From: a virus
Strand: one strand, 5' to 3'
Length of the DNA stretch: 39,520 nucleotides
Virus record (IMG/VR): IMGVR_UViG_3300032092_002572
Coordinates: 1-39,520 of that record
Under the pieces are notes generated by a model. That model did no database searches and was not told the DNA's origin. It worked only from the letters and a program-made list of their open reading frames with translations. This document shows, piece by piece, positions 18,941 through 28,059 of the stretch. Every line of letters starts with the position of its first letter. Positions within the stretch are counted from its first letter, which is position 1. Both the position numbers and the translations under genes were made by a program.

Positions 18941-19870
18941 TTATAGTTTTCTTAATTTACCTAATAATTCTTCATTTACCTTGAGGTGGTCAATCAACGC
19001 AAATGCAGCCTCGCTACCGGTTTGCGCTGACTCAAAAAATGGTGATTTCAACCACTTTGTTCCATCGCCTCTACGGTCGCGAATATACCACATTCCGTCT
19101 TCATTTTTAATAAAATTCTCACTTATCAGTCGGTTAACTAATTCATGAATAGACTCTTCTTCAGAAGCCTTGGCTTGTTGTGGTCTAGATGAGTTAATAA
19201 TCTCAAAAGCATTCTTCTTAAATGTTTCGCTTCCGTTCTTAATTGCATCATGAAGAGCAACGCGGGTTTCTTCCTCGGTGTGAAGAGGAGCCATGCCCAA
19301 GCCATCAACGGCCTTTAAGATTGTCTTGTAATCAGTATCGAAGTAAATGAGATTCTCAAGCTCACGAGCGGCTTTAGCTAAACTAATTTTGCTCTTAGCC
19401 TCAACATCTTTTTTCTCATATTCGTATCTAATCCCTTGAGATTTGTGAATAGACTTGTTGTTGTCTACAAGTGGGCAAATGTAATGAACGTAAAAAAGAA
19501 GATCTTTTTGATGTGGCTGAATTGTAAAACCATCTCCTATTTGAACCCTTGTGTTCTGATAGCTAAATGTCCCACCAATATTGGTTGGAGCCATTGTGGT
19601 ATACAATAAAGTATACTCTGACTCACTTTCTTTATCGTAAAAATTACCCCTTGATTTGATAGATATCGAACCAGGCGTGTGAATCATTAGTATAGGATCT
19701 GAATCTGGACTATTTGTTGGAACCTTGTAGGTTTTCAACTTGTGTTCGTCTTTCACTCGCAAAACGACTGGCCTTTTTTCATTAAAAAAATACGGAAACT
19801 CATTTCTCAATTCCTGTTCTGCCCACTCTGGAACATCTACAGCTTGGTTGTTGCTTAGATCAAATAACAT
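18941..19870 (-). CDS. Unknown protein next to the capsid gene
   Basis: The product is 309 aa. The first 155 residues mix charged and beta-rich stretches (PILMIHTPGSISIKSRGNFY, then LLFYVHYICPLVDNN). Residues 155-250 are helical (KSKISLAKAARELENLIYF). A C-terminal winged-helix-like stretch ends with IHELVNRLISENFIKNEDG, followed by MWYIRDRRGDGTKW. I do not recognise the family. It follows the major capsid gene after a strong hairpin, so its expression may be lower than that of capsid protein. A head-completion, vertex or packaging-related role would fit the place, but nothing in the sequence proves it. Confidence 0.6.
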   Translation of the reverse strand: MLFDLSNNQAVDVPEWAEQELRNEFPYFFNEKRPVVLRVKDEHKLKTYKVPTNSPDSDPILMIHTPGSISIKSRGNFYDKESESEYTLLYTTMAPTNIGGTFSYQNTRVQIGDGFTIQPHQKDLLFYVHYICPLVDNNKSIHKSQGIRYEYEKKDVEAKSKISLAKAARELENLIYFDTDYKTILKAVDGLGMAPLHTEEETRVALHDAIKNGSETFKKNAFEIINSSRPQQAKASEEESIHELVNRLISENFIKNEDGMWYIRDRRGDGTKWLKSPFFESAQTGSEAAFALIDHLKVNEELLGKLRKL

Positions 19871-19894
19871 ATTGTTTTATTTTTTGTTTGTATG

Positions 19895-19926
19895 AAAACC
19901 GGGAGAAGTTCCCCCCTCCCGGTTTT
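19895..19926 (-). terminator. Hairpin after the major capsid gene
   Basis: An 11-bp perfect stem (AAAACCGGGAG at 19895-19905 with CTCCCGGTTTT at 19916-19926) encloses a 10-nt loop. It lies 14 nt past the capsid stop codon. Both flanks carry four A/T pairs in the stem, and no long U-run follows on the minus strand. It may therefore be a partial terminator that lowers downstream expression, or a 3' stabiliser of the capsid mRNA. Confidence 0.65.
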
Positions 19927-19939
19927 GAATTTACTAAGA

Positions 19940-21382
19940 TTAGGCTGTGAACAAACCGTATTTGTTAGCGTTTACAAACTTGTAAGCTACTTCAGATACG
20001 ATGTGAACACCGAGTTGCCATACGTCAGTCTTGTTAGCTGCCGCACGACCACCTGTTTGCCACATATTCATGAATGCGCCTGGCTTATGGCATACACGGA
20101 TATACTTACCCATGTTACCAATACCATCGTCAACAGCTCCATTGGTACTCAATGGAATGAAGAACGCATAGTTTTTCCAAGCGTTATCAGCCGCAGTAGC
20201 GCCAGCACCAAACATGGTTGGGTTGTCGAAGATTCCCATACGAACAAACGCGAAGTTCTTGTTGTTGAACACGAGGTTGTTGAACGAGAACGTCTTGCTC
20301 ATCAAATCAGCGTAAGCGCCTTCACCCCAGAAGGTTTTCTCCATCTGAACCTTGTTAACTTGTACGTTAAAGTTCAAAGGATTCAAGTTAGCTGCGCCAG
20401 GCTGACCAATTCCGAACAAGTTCTGCTCCATCAATTGCTGCATAAATCCGCTTGCCCAAACCATGTAGTTCTTTACAGAACCATCCTGTGAGGTCAAGGC
20501 GGCTTCCATTGCATAGAAATCAGTAGCGTCAGGAGTACCACCAGTTGGAACAACTGTGTTTAAACCACCACCGTTACTAGCAGCACCAGATTGGTTGTTA
20601 CGAATTGCATTCTCCAAACCTTGAGTAGTTTGGAATGAAGTAGCACCAATAGTAGTGTTAGTAGTAGGTGCGCCAGTAAAGAAGGTGTTTACTAAAGCAA
20701 CTTGGTGTTCACGCTGCAAATAGATAATGTCGCGTGAGTTAGAGTATGGAGTTTGAACTCCATTTTCTAGCTGTGAGTACCAAAGTTGGTTGTAAAGCGC
20801 CTCTGAACTAGAAGTGGTGTCGTTACGGAAAGTCTGCAAGAATGAAGTCTTTACTGTATCGAATGTGAACTTAGAAGGATAAGCACCACCGTTTTCAGGA
20901 GCTGAGTTACCAACGTAATACATTATTCCGTTAGGAGCAGCTGAACCAGCGATAACCAATGGAACCATTGTAAGGATAAGGGCAGTAACGTCCTTAGCTG
21001 TGATTTGATACAATTCACCAGTACTAGCATCTTTCCAAATGTCACCTACATTAGGCCAAGAATAAGCAACCCCGTTAATGGTTTGAGCGCCCGCAGTCAT
21101 GGTTACTGTGTATGGACCAGGAGCTGCACCAACACCAGTTACGGTAATTGGAGCCTCCATACGAGTTAATTCAAACCAACGAACACGAGGGTTCTTCGCG
21201 ATTTCGCGGTTACCTACTGCGTTCATGATTTGGTTCATCGCATCGAAATACTCATCACCAAAAGGAAGATATGCTACCGCATCGAAGTCTTCCATAATTG
21301 CATCCCAGTTGTTTTGGATGCCCCCAAAAGTCATCGCACCCGTTGACAACGGATTAATGACGGGACTCTGTACAAATGCCAT
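19940..21382 (-). CDS. Major capsid protein
   Basis: The 480-aa protein sits after a scaffold-like gene and before a strong hairpin, the usual place for the capsid gene. It is rich in Ala, Asn, Gly and Phe and poor in charge. It has an N-terminal arm (MAFVQSPVINPLSTGAMTFG), a long helical part around residues 25-75 (NWDAIMEDFDAVAYLPF, DAMNQIMNAVG), and a typical HK97-fold-like end (LGVHIVSEVAYKFVNANKYG). Residues about 80-165 look like an inserted beta domain. No protease cleavage site is evident. It would form the icosahedral shell. The call is from context and composition; the family was not searched. Confidence 0.85.
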   Translation of the reverse strand: MAFVQSPVINPLSTGAMTFGGIQNNWDAIMEDFDAVAYLPFGDEYFDAMNQIMNAVGNREIAKNPRVRWFELTRMEAPITVTGVGAAPGPYTVTMTAGAQTINGVAYSWPNVGDIWKDASTGELYQITAKDVTALILTMVPLVIAGSAAPNGIMYYVGNSAPENGGAYPSKFTFDTVKTSFLQTFRNDTTSSSEALYNQLWYSQLENGVQTPYSNSRDIIYLQREHQVALVNTFFTGAPTTNTTIGATSFQTTQGLENAIRNNQSGAASNGGGLNTVVPTGGTPDATDFYAMEAALTSQDGSVKNYMVWASGFMQQLMEQNLFGIGQPGAANLNPLNFNVQVNKVQMEKTFWGEGAYADLMSKTFSFNNLVFNNKNFAFVRMGIFDNPTMFGAGATAADNAWKNYAFFIPLSTNGAVDDGIGNMGKYIRVCHKPGAFMNMWQTGGRAAANKTDVWQLGVHIVSEVAYKFVNANKYGLFTA

Positions 21383-21407
21383 TTTATTAAATTTTTTTAA
21401 TGGTTAA

Positions 21408-22481
21408 TTATGATTTTAGCGTCTGTGATGGGAAGGGAATACCGCGCTCCATGAGATCTCTTTGAGCAGGGCTTAATCCCTTCGTATCAGCAGCCGTTTT
21501 GCCTACACGGTTCGGCGTTTTAGGCTGACCGTTGTAGACTTCTTTTACCACCTTTTTTTCGGTTTCCGCGATAAGTGACTTAGCTATTTGAACACCTAGA
21601 TCCCCAGACTGAACCTTATGAATGAGGATTTGGTTCGACAACCATTCACGCACCGCTTGTTTACCTTCCTTTGTGGTAGTATCAAAGGCTTGACCTAAAT
21701 AACCTGCATACTGCGACTTCAAAATCGAATCGATCTCTTCGTTTGATACTTTTAACGAAACTTCCGAATCGCCGAATTTGTAGGGGACCTCCTTTAGCTG
21801 CTTACCGTAGGACTCTGCCTCGCTAAGTGCTATAGTCTGTCTTTCCGCAATCTGTCTTTGAGTTTGGCTCTTTAGCTCTTTTGCAAAGGTAAAAGGATTT
21901 TTAACAGTTTCAACATCTTTCTTAGTCTTTTCAATCATTTCGATTGCATCGATTGCATCAGACTTCAAAAGAGCTGTAGCGTAATACTCACCTTCACCTA
22001 AGTTATATTTTTCGCGAATGGCTTCCTCGATAGTCGATTGGCCAAGTCGCTTGAATTTATCTGGATTCTTTACAGCCTCAGCAAGCACAAGTGCCTTCAG
22101 CGGGTCCTCCATTAAACTATCTGCCGTAGAAGATACAATTTGGTTGGCTATAGCAGAGTTAATACCCTTCTTTCCAAAAGCAACCATTGTCTTAGCCTCC
22201 TCAATACCACCAAACGGATCGTCCGCTTCTTGGAGCAAGGCAATTCCCTCTTCAATATCTTTCTGCTTTTCAGCCAACTCTTGTGCTAAACTTTTATAAG
22301 AACGGAGTTGTTCGAACTCGGTCTTAAATGAGTCTTCGCTGTCGTAACCGTAAGCAGAAAACCACGGCGAATCTACCGGGTTAACCTCCTCGTTAACTTG
22401 TTCGTTTACTTGGTCAGCTACTTGATCGTTTACTTGATCGTTCACTTGTTCGTTTTGATTTTCTAATTCGTTCGTTTCCAT
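21408..22481 (-). CDS. Scaffold-like acidic protein before the capsid gene
   Basis: The 357-aa protein is acidic, Glu/Gln/Lys-rich and predicted helical. Its N-terminus consists of about six copies of a four-residue unit (NDQV, NEQV, ADQV) covering residues 10-34. A single aromatic patch follows (SPWFSAYGYDSEDSF), then long helices and a polar tail (GIPFPSQTLKS). Size, acidity, helix content and place between portal and capsid genes are those of an internal scaffolding protein, which guides shell assembly and then leaves. No serine protease motif is seen, so a fused protease is unlikely. Gaps of 5 nt upstream and 25 nt downstream fit tight co-expression. Confidence 0.7.
   Translation of the reverse strand: METNELENQNEQVNDQVNDQVADQVNEQVNEEVNPVDSPWFSAYGYDSEDSFKTEFEQLRSYKSLAQELAEKQKDIEEGIALLQEADDPFGGIEEAKTMVAFGKKGINSAIANQIVSSTADSLMEDPLKALVLAEAVKNPDKFKRLGQSTIEEAIREKYNLGEGEYYATALLKSDAIDAIEMIEKTKKDVETVKNPFTFAKELKSQTQRQIAERQTIALSEAESYGKQLKEVPYKFGDSEVSLKVSNEEIDSILKSQYAGYLGQAFDTTTKEGKQAVREWLSNQILIHKVQSGDLGVQIAKSLIAETEKKVVKEVYNGQPKTPNRVGKTAADTKGLSPAQRDLMERGIPFPSQTLKS
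22380..22454 (-). repeat. Tandem 12-bp repeat in scaffold-like gene
   Basis: About six copies of a 12-bp unit encode N-[D/E]-Q-V at residues 10-34 of the scaffold-like protein. The copies differ at a few bases (one reads ADQV, the last NEEV). Repeats of this length can expand and contract by slippage without breaking the frame. Confidence 0.75.
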
Positions 22482-22486
22482 ATGTT

Positions 22487-24883
22487 TTATACTCTACCTG
22501 TGATTTCGTTTCCTAATTCTGACTCTAGTTGTGCTTCGAGTTGTATCTCTTGTAGCGCTTGCTGACCCTTGAGAAGTTGAACTTGATAGTTTGAATCAGC
22601 CTTAATCTTAGCAAGTTGCTGTTCCTTCATGAGTTCCATGTTGGCCATCTCGCGCTGCTTCATTATTTCAATCTGAGCAAGTTGCATTGCGGTCTGGCGC
22701 TTTGCCTCCTCGGTCATCATGGCTGATTGCTGCTGACCTTGTATTGTCTGTTGGAGCATCATCTGAGCATGTTGCTCCTCGCGCTGACGAGCCTCTGTCT
22801 CCTCCGTTGCCATAAACCAAAGAGCCTCATCTACATCCCCGTTCTTCAGCATTTGAGCAACTCGCTCTACACTTGATGGACTAAGAAGAACCGCTCCATC
22901 CTTGGTTGGCATCTGAGACATTTGCATAGCTCGTTGCAGAATAGCGCTCTTTTCTTTTTCATTTGGAAGAACCTTGCATGAAATAGCGAGTTGATCCAAT
23001 GACAAACCCTCAATATCGTCAAGAGCGTTTATCATTGTCTCTCCAATAATGCTTTCATAGAACTCCCGAATCTTGGGGTCATACTCAATATCTATTCGTG
23101 CCTGGTGAATAATTCTCTCGCCAAGTTTCTGCTTGAACTGACGCTCAGATTCTCGAAGAGGCCAGTTGGCGTGGTTTCCAGCAACATAATCCGCTTCCAT
23201 TACACCAACCAAACGCTCCGCTGATTGGTCTGGACTAGCGGCCATTGCATCCGGAATACCCATCAGATCCTTAATCATCATTTGGATATTCGCTATCTGA
23301 GCAAGCCACTCTTGTCCTTGTGGTCCCAAGCCATTATCCATTTCGGTAAGTGGCTGCGAAACGTATTTACCAGTCGCTGCATTAAACTTAGTGGCAACAA
23401 TCTGAATACCGTTTTGACGGTGGATGTGCATGAGGTCGAACAGGTCGTACTCTACACCTCCAATCTTGATGTTAGCGGCTTCACCAACATCAATTCTATA
23501 TCCCTTTGGAGCAGCAGCCCATACAGCTGCGCGTAATTTCAATACTGCAAACATCAAATCATCAAGCAACCCCTTTACACTACGTGTAGGAGACTGACCG
23601 TTGATACGATGAATTACATACGAACTCATTGGAGAAAGGCCCTTCTGCATTTGATTTGGCTTCTTCCTCCATTCGTAAATACGATCTTGACCAGTACCAG
23701 AAATAATATATGAACCCTCGTACCAATAGTTGCAAGAAACCTCATCATAGGTATCATTAGGGTTCTTTTTCTTCTCGTCTACTGGTTTATTGTTTCGGAT
23801 ATAGTTACCATATCCCTGCTTATTTACCCGCTCTACATACTGCTTATAGTCTGTAGACAGGTACTCAAACTTTAATACGTAAACCTTAAAGTCCATCCAA
23901 ACCCAACGATTTGTGGTTGAATCTTTACGTTCAAATGCCCACTGAGGAATAGTTGATATGTTAGTTTGGTATGGCACGTATGATTTAGCCATTGCTTGTA
24001 TCTGAGCTTCATTAAACCCAGCGTCTATCAACTTGTCGTAAATAGACTGAACAGTTTCAGATTCTATATGACCAATTGCTACCGGCTCATCTTGGTTGTC
24101 CTCATTCCAAAGCATAACCATGCGGGCCGGATCGATATAATTAAATTTAACTTGCCCAGTAATTGGGTCGTTGTAAATTTTAGCGGCACGGAAGTGAAAA
24201 TCAATCGCGTCACGATTAAACTCCATTCGTTGACCAGCCCAATTAGATGCTCGGAATCCCGACTCAGCTAATTTCTCTAAGGCAACTTCGTACTTGGTTT
24301 TAAAGAACCCTAGACGATCAGCCATCTCTAACATCGTCTCATCCTTAGGAACAAACGGCAACTTAAATTCGGGAAGCCCAAGCTCCCTCATCAGCGGATT
24401 TGTAAAATTCGCTTTAGCGTAGACGTCATACTTGCTACGCTTCTTTTTATTGATGATATTTTTATCAAGAGAAACACAGTCAAGTTTATAATCGTTATCT
24501 GCAAGAATTGATAGAAGAACATTCGATAGTTTTCGCATGGGTGAGAAAATATCATAGCTAACATTAGCCATTGCTTTTCTTTGAGCCTTGCTCATACCCC
24601 TTGTTACAGTGGAGGAATCACCCTGAGGAATACCTTTTACACCTATTGGTGACCCATTCGTAAACCAGTTTTTGTATTTTTCCTGAGATTGATTTCCGGC
24701 ACCATAATTTCTAGTCTCCTGCATCTCAGGCACTTGCGTATATGTAAAATATGCACCGCCAGCGCAAAAACGAGTATATAATGCTCGCGCACAACGAAGC
24801 CCAAACTCAGGCTTTAACTTATCAACCTCAGGTATGTTGTCGTTTGGAAACAACATACTGCCAAGTATTTGTGGCAATATCAT
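22487..24883 (-). CDS. Portal protein
   Basis: The 798-aa protein follows the large terminase and precedes scaffold and capsid, the standard portal position. It is long for a portal, as in other large short-tailed phages of Bacteroidota. The middle has portal-like features: RAAKIYNDPITGQVKFNYIDPARM, a conserved-looking KPNQMQKGLSPMSSYV, and a stretch around residues 550-600 (NIQMMIKDLMGIPDAMAASP). The C-terminal ~130 residues are a Gln/Met/Glu-rich coiled coil (MMLQQTIQGQQQSAMMTEEA, ELMKEQQLAKIKAD), which may form the barrel. It would be a dodecamer at one vertex, acting as the DNA entry and exit channel and docking site of terminase. Confidence 0.8.
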   Translation of the reverse strand: MILPQILGSMLFPNDNIPEVDKLKPEFGLRCARALYTRFCAGGAYFTYTQVPEMQETRNYGAGNQSQEKYKNWFTNGSPIGVKGIPQGDSSTVTRGMSKAQRKAMANVSYDIFSPMRKLSNVLLSILADNDYKLDCVSLDKNIINKKKRSKYDVYAKANFTNPLMRELGLPEFKLPFVPKDETMLEMADRLGFFKTKYEVALEKLAESGFRASNWAGQRMEFNRDAIDFHFRAAKIYNDPITGQVKFNYIDPARMVMLWNEDNQDEPVAIGHIESETVQSIYDKLIDAGFNEAQIQAMAKSYVPYQTNISTIPQWAFERKDSTTNRWVWMDFKVYVLKFEYLSTDYKQYVERVNKQGYGNYIRNNKPVDEKKKNPNDTYDEVSCNYWYEGSYIISGTGQDRIYEWRKKPNQMQKGLSPMSSYVIHRINGQSPTRSVKGLLDDLMFAVLKLRAAVWAAAPKGYRIDVGEAANIKIGGVEYDLFDLMHIHRQNGIQIVATKFNAATGKYVSQPLTEMDNGLGPQGQEWLAQIANIQMMIKDLMGIPDAMAASPDQSAERLVGVMEADYVAGNHANWPLRESERQFKQKLGERIIHQARIDIEYDPKIREFYESIIGETMINALDDIEGLSLDQLAISCKVLPNEKEKSAILQRAMQMSQMPTKDGAVLLSPSSVERVAQMLKNGDVDEALWFMATEETEARQREEQHAQMMLQQTIQGQQQSAMMTEEAKRQTAMQLAQIEIMKQREMANMELMKEQQLAKIKADSNYQVQLLKGQQALQEIQLEAQLESELGNEITGRV

Positions 24884-24889
24884 ATCTTA

Positions 24890-24916
24890 CAAATTTAGTT
24901 TACCAGCACAAATGTA
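24890..24916 (-). promoter_or_regulatory. Two TAnnTTTG boxes upstream of the portal gene
   Basis: The 63-nt gap between terminase and portal carries TACATTTG (24916-24909) and TAAATTTG (24897-24890) on the minus strand. The second ends 6 nt before the portal ATG at 24883. Neither has a TTG at 19-20 nt, so promoter activity is uncertain. The 63-nt gap is one of the longer ones in this tightly packed operon. Confidence 0.35.
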
Positions 24917-24946
24917 GTAAATTTTTCATTAAATAGTTGAAAACAA

Positions 24947-27409
24947 TCATTCTACATCAAACATTGCAAATCCTCCTTTTATCTCTACTGGTTGATATAC
25001 TTCCTTGTAAAGATCTGGCATTCTGCTTTTTATAGCCCTCATACACCACCCGGTTGCGGCACACAAGTCATGGTTTGTTAAATCATCGAGACCCCTCATC
25101 TGACTCCACTCTTCAATTATCTCCCACATTTTCACGTACTTAACATTATTATTGAAGAATGTCATGATATCCCCAGCCATTTCATTTTTTTCCGCTTCAC
25201 CCGCCCATACACCAGGTCTCGCATCCTGCTTTCCATCAGACCCCAAATCTTTCAAAAGGTAGCCGTCAAACCCATTATCTCTAAAATATTCTACAAGGGC
25301 TTCTCCGTCGGGCCATTCGGGGTAAACGTAGGCGCCAAGAAATATAGCAGCCTTTAACCATTCCTCATGGTATTCAGCCTTATCCTCGGTTTGTCTGTTA
25401 TAAATCAAAATCCAATCATTGCTAACCCATTCGCTTCTTGGCTTCGTATCTGAATCGACTTGACTATCTCGTTTGTAGAAAACTGCTGCCGCTGCGTTTG
25501 ATTTCTTTTTTCCAACCGTGTTTCGTTTATGGAACTTCACTGGGTCACAACAAAGGAAATACTTATTCATTACCGATGGATCGGGAGCATAAATTGGCCC
25601 CCTTTCTTTTGGAGATATGTACCCCTCTTCAGCAGTTACAACCGTTCGCCTATTTCTTTGATCCTGGGGAGGTAGATAGGTCATTGTCCAACTTCCTTTG
25701 GGGTCGTTGTCCACGTAAACATCTCCACCAAACTTATCCCCCATCCATTTGAAGTTCACCTTAGTGCTGATTGGAGTCCTTGAAAACTTAAGTTCAGATA
25801 TGCGGTCACGCATCTTCTCGATGGGCATACCCATGTCCTTGGGTATTACGGCAAACGCTTGCTTCCAACTCATTGGAAAGTTCTGCTGCAATTTGATGAG
25901 CTTCTGCCACTCACGCTTACGTTCAAAATAGTCTGCCTGGTTCAACAGATAAGACTTGGCTCCCTTGGTGATCCACTTGCCCTCATTGGACATTACCGGC
26001 TCCTTGGGGTCATCAATAATGCTTGCCCCGTACTCGTCGATGTATCCTTCTACCGCGTAATAACCGGGCAGGAAGAAGTTGATGAGTCCCGATGGCGTTG
26101 TCCCGTTCTCGTTGCGGTCAGAGAAGTGTGAGTCGTTGGCAATATCAAAAAATTGCGCTCCACCACCTGTATCCATGTCACCCACCGTAGACGGCATGAT
26201 GCAGAACCCGCGAATGTTCTCTCCTCGCTCGATAGCTGGCTTCATCGTATTGTACCACCACGTCGGGATGTTTTGGTCAGCCGCCTTCGCATCCGTTTTC
26301 TTCGCTGGCTCGTCACGGTAGACAAATGCGATTTCCGCTTCTCCGTCCGCTGCCTTCTCCGTTGACGGGAGTGGGGTAATGAAGCACTCCATTTGTTCGG
26401 GGACAATTCCTGCCCTTGCTGCTGATGCGATGGCTCCCTCATACTGAAAACGCAAACCTTCCTTTGCTTCTATTCGACCTCTGTAATAAGGTCGGAAGAA
26501 GAAAGGAAGTTTGCTTACAGGTGTTTGAATTTGTTTTATGAATATCTTGTTGACTGCCTGGTCCTCGTTCATCGCTTGAATGATAAAGGTTTGGTCAGGC
26601 ATATTGAGTGTTCCCCACGTGCAGAAGCAACAAGCGATAGCGGTCTTAGCGATACGTCGTCCAGAAACAAAATTGATTCCATGAACCGTTCTCTTACCTT
26701 TTCCTACAGTCACATTTACATTAGGCTCCATAAAATACTCAACACCCATCTCGTTCATGTCTTCCACAACATTTTTCACATCCTGGTTCGAGTACTTTGT
26801 TTTTACCACGCCATCTTCCCTGTACAGCACTTTATGCTTGTAGAACGCATCTTCCGTAGTGTAAGCATACATAAATAGATGGAACATCTTACGCTGATAG
26901 TCCCTGTAGTCTGGGCGGTTGTTGTTCTTGCCAAAGTTCTTTACGGTCCAAAAGTTTAAAAAGAAATAGTTGGCTCCGTTTAGATATACTGGCCTTCCTT
27001 TAATGAAACACCAGTACCCAACGTATCTACGCTTGATTTGTAGCTTGATCCACTCAATCTCCATTGCGTAATACTTTTGATTGGACTCAATCTCTTCGTA
27101 AATGTCCTCAAGTCTTACGTCCCCGACTTCCTTGTATTTGGATTTGTTGGTTGCGTGTTTTTTATTGAACACGACCTCATAAATCAACTTTATCTTCTCA
27201 GGAACTTCTTGGTATTGGAACTTTTGGTCCTTTGGAGCAAGGCCATATCCATCTACGTATGTGAGCGCCTCTTCCCTTGTAACGTCTCGCTTCAAATGGT
27301 GAGAGTACCATTTCTCTAAGCGCGGCAAAGGGATACGAATTGTATCCAACTCATCATCATCCTCATGGAACGAAACGTATTTATCTTCCTCATCGTATTC
27401 GTACTTCAT
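24947..27409 (-). CDS. terL: Terminase large subunit (ATPase and nuclease)
   Basis: The 820-aa protein has the parts of a packaging motor. There is an N-terminal ~240-residue extension, then a Walker A-like SGRRIAKT at about 249-256, where Ala replaces the usual Gly before Lys. A Walker B-like FVYRDE follows with D366/E367. The C-terminal nuclease part has aspartates in FLCCDPVK (~622), LKDLGSDGKQD (~724) and TNHDLCAA (~781). It would bind the portal, translocate DNA with ATP and cut concatemers. It overlaps the 217-aa gene by 4 nt (ATGA type). Length is above the common 450-600 aa but similar to TerL of other large Bacteroidota phages. The ligand assignments are by eye. Confidence 0.88.
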   Translation of the reverse strand: MKYEYDEEDKYVSFHEDDDELDTIRIPLPRLEKWYSHHLKRDVTREEALTYVDGYGLAPKDQKFQYQEVPEKIKLIYEVVFNKKHATNKSKYKEVGDVRLEDIYEEIESNQKYYAMEIEWIKLQIKRRYVGYWCFIKGRPVYLNGANYFFLNFWTVKNFGKNNNRPDYRDYQRKMFHLFMYAYTTEDAFYKHKVLYREDGVVKTKYSNQDVKNVVEDMNEMGVEYFMEPNVNVTVGKGKRTVHGINFVSGRRIAKTAIACCFCTWGTLNMPDQTFIIQAMNEDQAVNKIFIKQIQTPVSKLPFFFRPYYRGRIEAKEGLRFQYEGAIASAARAGIVPEQMECFITPLPSTEKAADGEAEIAFVYRDEPAKKTDAKAADQNIPTWWYNTMKPAIERGENIRGFCIMPSTVGDMDTGGGAQFFDIANDSHFSDRNENGTTPSGLINFFLPGYYAVEGYIDEYGASIIDDPKEPVMSNEGKWITKGAKSYLLNQADYFERKREWQKLIKLQQNFPMSWKQAFAVIPKDMGMPIEKMRDRISELKFSRTPISTKVNFKWMGDKFGGDVYVDNDPKGSWTMTYLPPQDQRNRRTVVTAEEGYISPKERGPIYAPDPSVMNKYFLCCDPVKFHKRNTVGKKKSNAAAAVFYKRDSQVDSDTKPRSEWVSNDWILIYNRQTEDKAEYHEEWLKAAIFLGAYVYPEWPDGEALVEYFRDNGFDGYLLKDLGSDGKQDARPGVWAGEAEKNEMAGDIMTFFNNNVKYVKMWEIIEEWSQMRGLDDLTNHDLCAATGWCMRAIKSRMPDLYKEVYQPVEIKGGFAMFDVE

Positions 27410-28059
27410 GGTATAACCTCCGGAAATATCTCCTTCTTCTCACGCCATATTCGACTGTAATGCTCTGGTTGTATGCCAAGGTTCTCTGCGCGAACCGAAA
27501 ACGTGATTGCCTTTTGCAAGGTTATACTCACCTCATCATTCATGATTCGACTACGAGCATCTACAAGCGTTTGTCTCCAACTCTCAAGCCCTGCTTGGAA
27601 GTTCTTGTCGTCATTAGATCTGTCGACAGGTTGTGTCAACAACGCTCTCTGCAAGGCGGCTATTCGGATATCAGCAGTACACATAATGGAGTAATCCTCC
27701 GAGCATTGTAGGCGGGTGAACGTGATGTAACGCTCCACCGCCCAGTCCACATTCATCATGCAGAGCTGGGCGTACCCGTTATCTGGATCCGTGTCATCAA
27801 CCATGATGTTCAGCTTGTTCAAAGTGTATCGTTTGCGCTGGTTGATGTCCGGATACGCATCTTTGACGGGAGTACCTGGAGCGAACATATATATGAGATA
27901 TCGAACAACCTTGTCGGCGCTAACCCCCTCAGGAAGGTCGTCAGACCTGTCGAGAATATGGGCTTGGCTGGCCAGGTCCGAGAAACGGTATATCACCGCC
28001 TCGTCATCCGGGATGCCTTCAATGTTGTAAGATATTTTACTAAAGTCTAATTTTATCAT
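27406..28059 (-). CDS. Protein of unknown function before terminase (TerS candidate by position)
   Basis: The 217-aa product is mixed alpha/beta with no recognised motif. It begins MIKLDFSKISYNIEGIPDDE and has helical segments RYLIYMFAPGTPVKDAYPDI, DIRIAALQRALLTQPVD and FQAGLESWRQTLVDARSRI. Its stop overlaps the start of the large terminase, and its start overlaps the GroES-like gene as ATGA. The position directly before terL is where a small terminase subunit is often found. However, I see no clear N-terminal helix-turn-helix, so that role is only a suggestion. Confidence 0.6.
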   Translation of the reverse strand: MIKLDFSKISYNIEGIPDDEAVIYRFSDLASQAHILDRSDDLPEGVSADKVVRYLIYMFAPGTPVKDAYPDINQRKRYTLNKLNIMVDDTDPDNGYAQLCMMNVDWAVERYITFTRLQCSEDYSIMCTADIRIAALQRALLTQPVDRSNDDKNFQAGLESWRQTLVDARSRIMNDEVSITLQKAITFSVRAENLGIQPEHYSRIWREKKEIFPEVIP

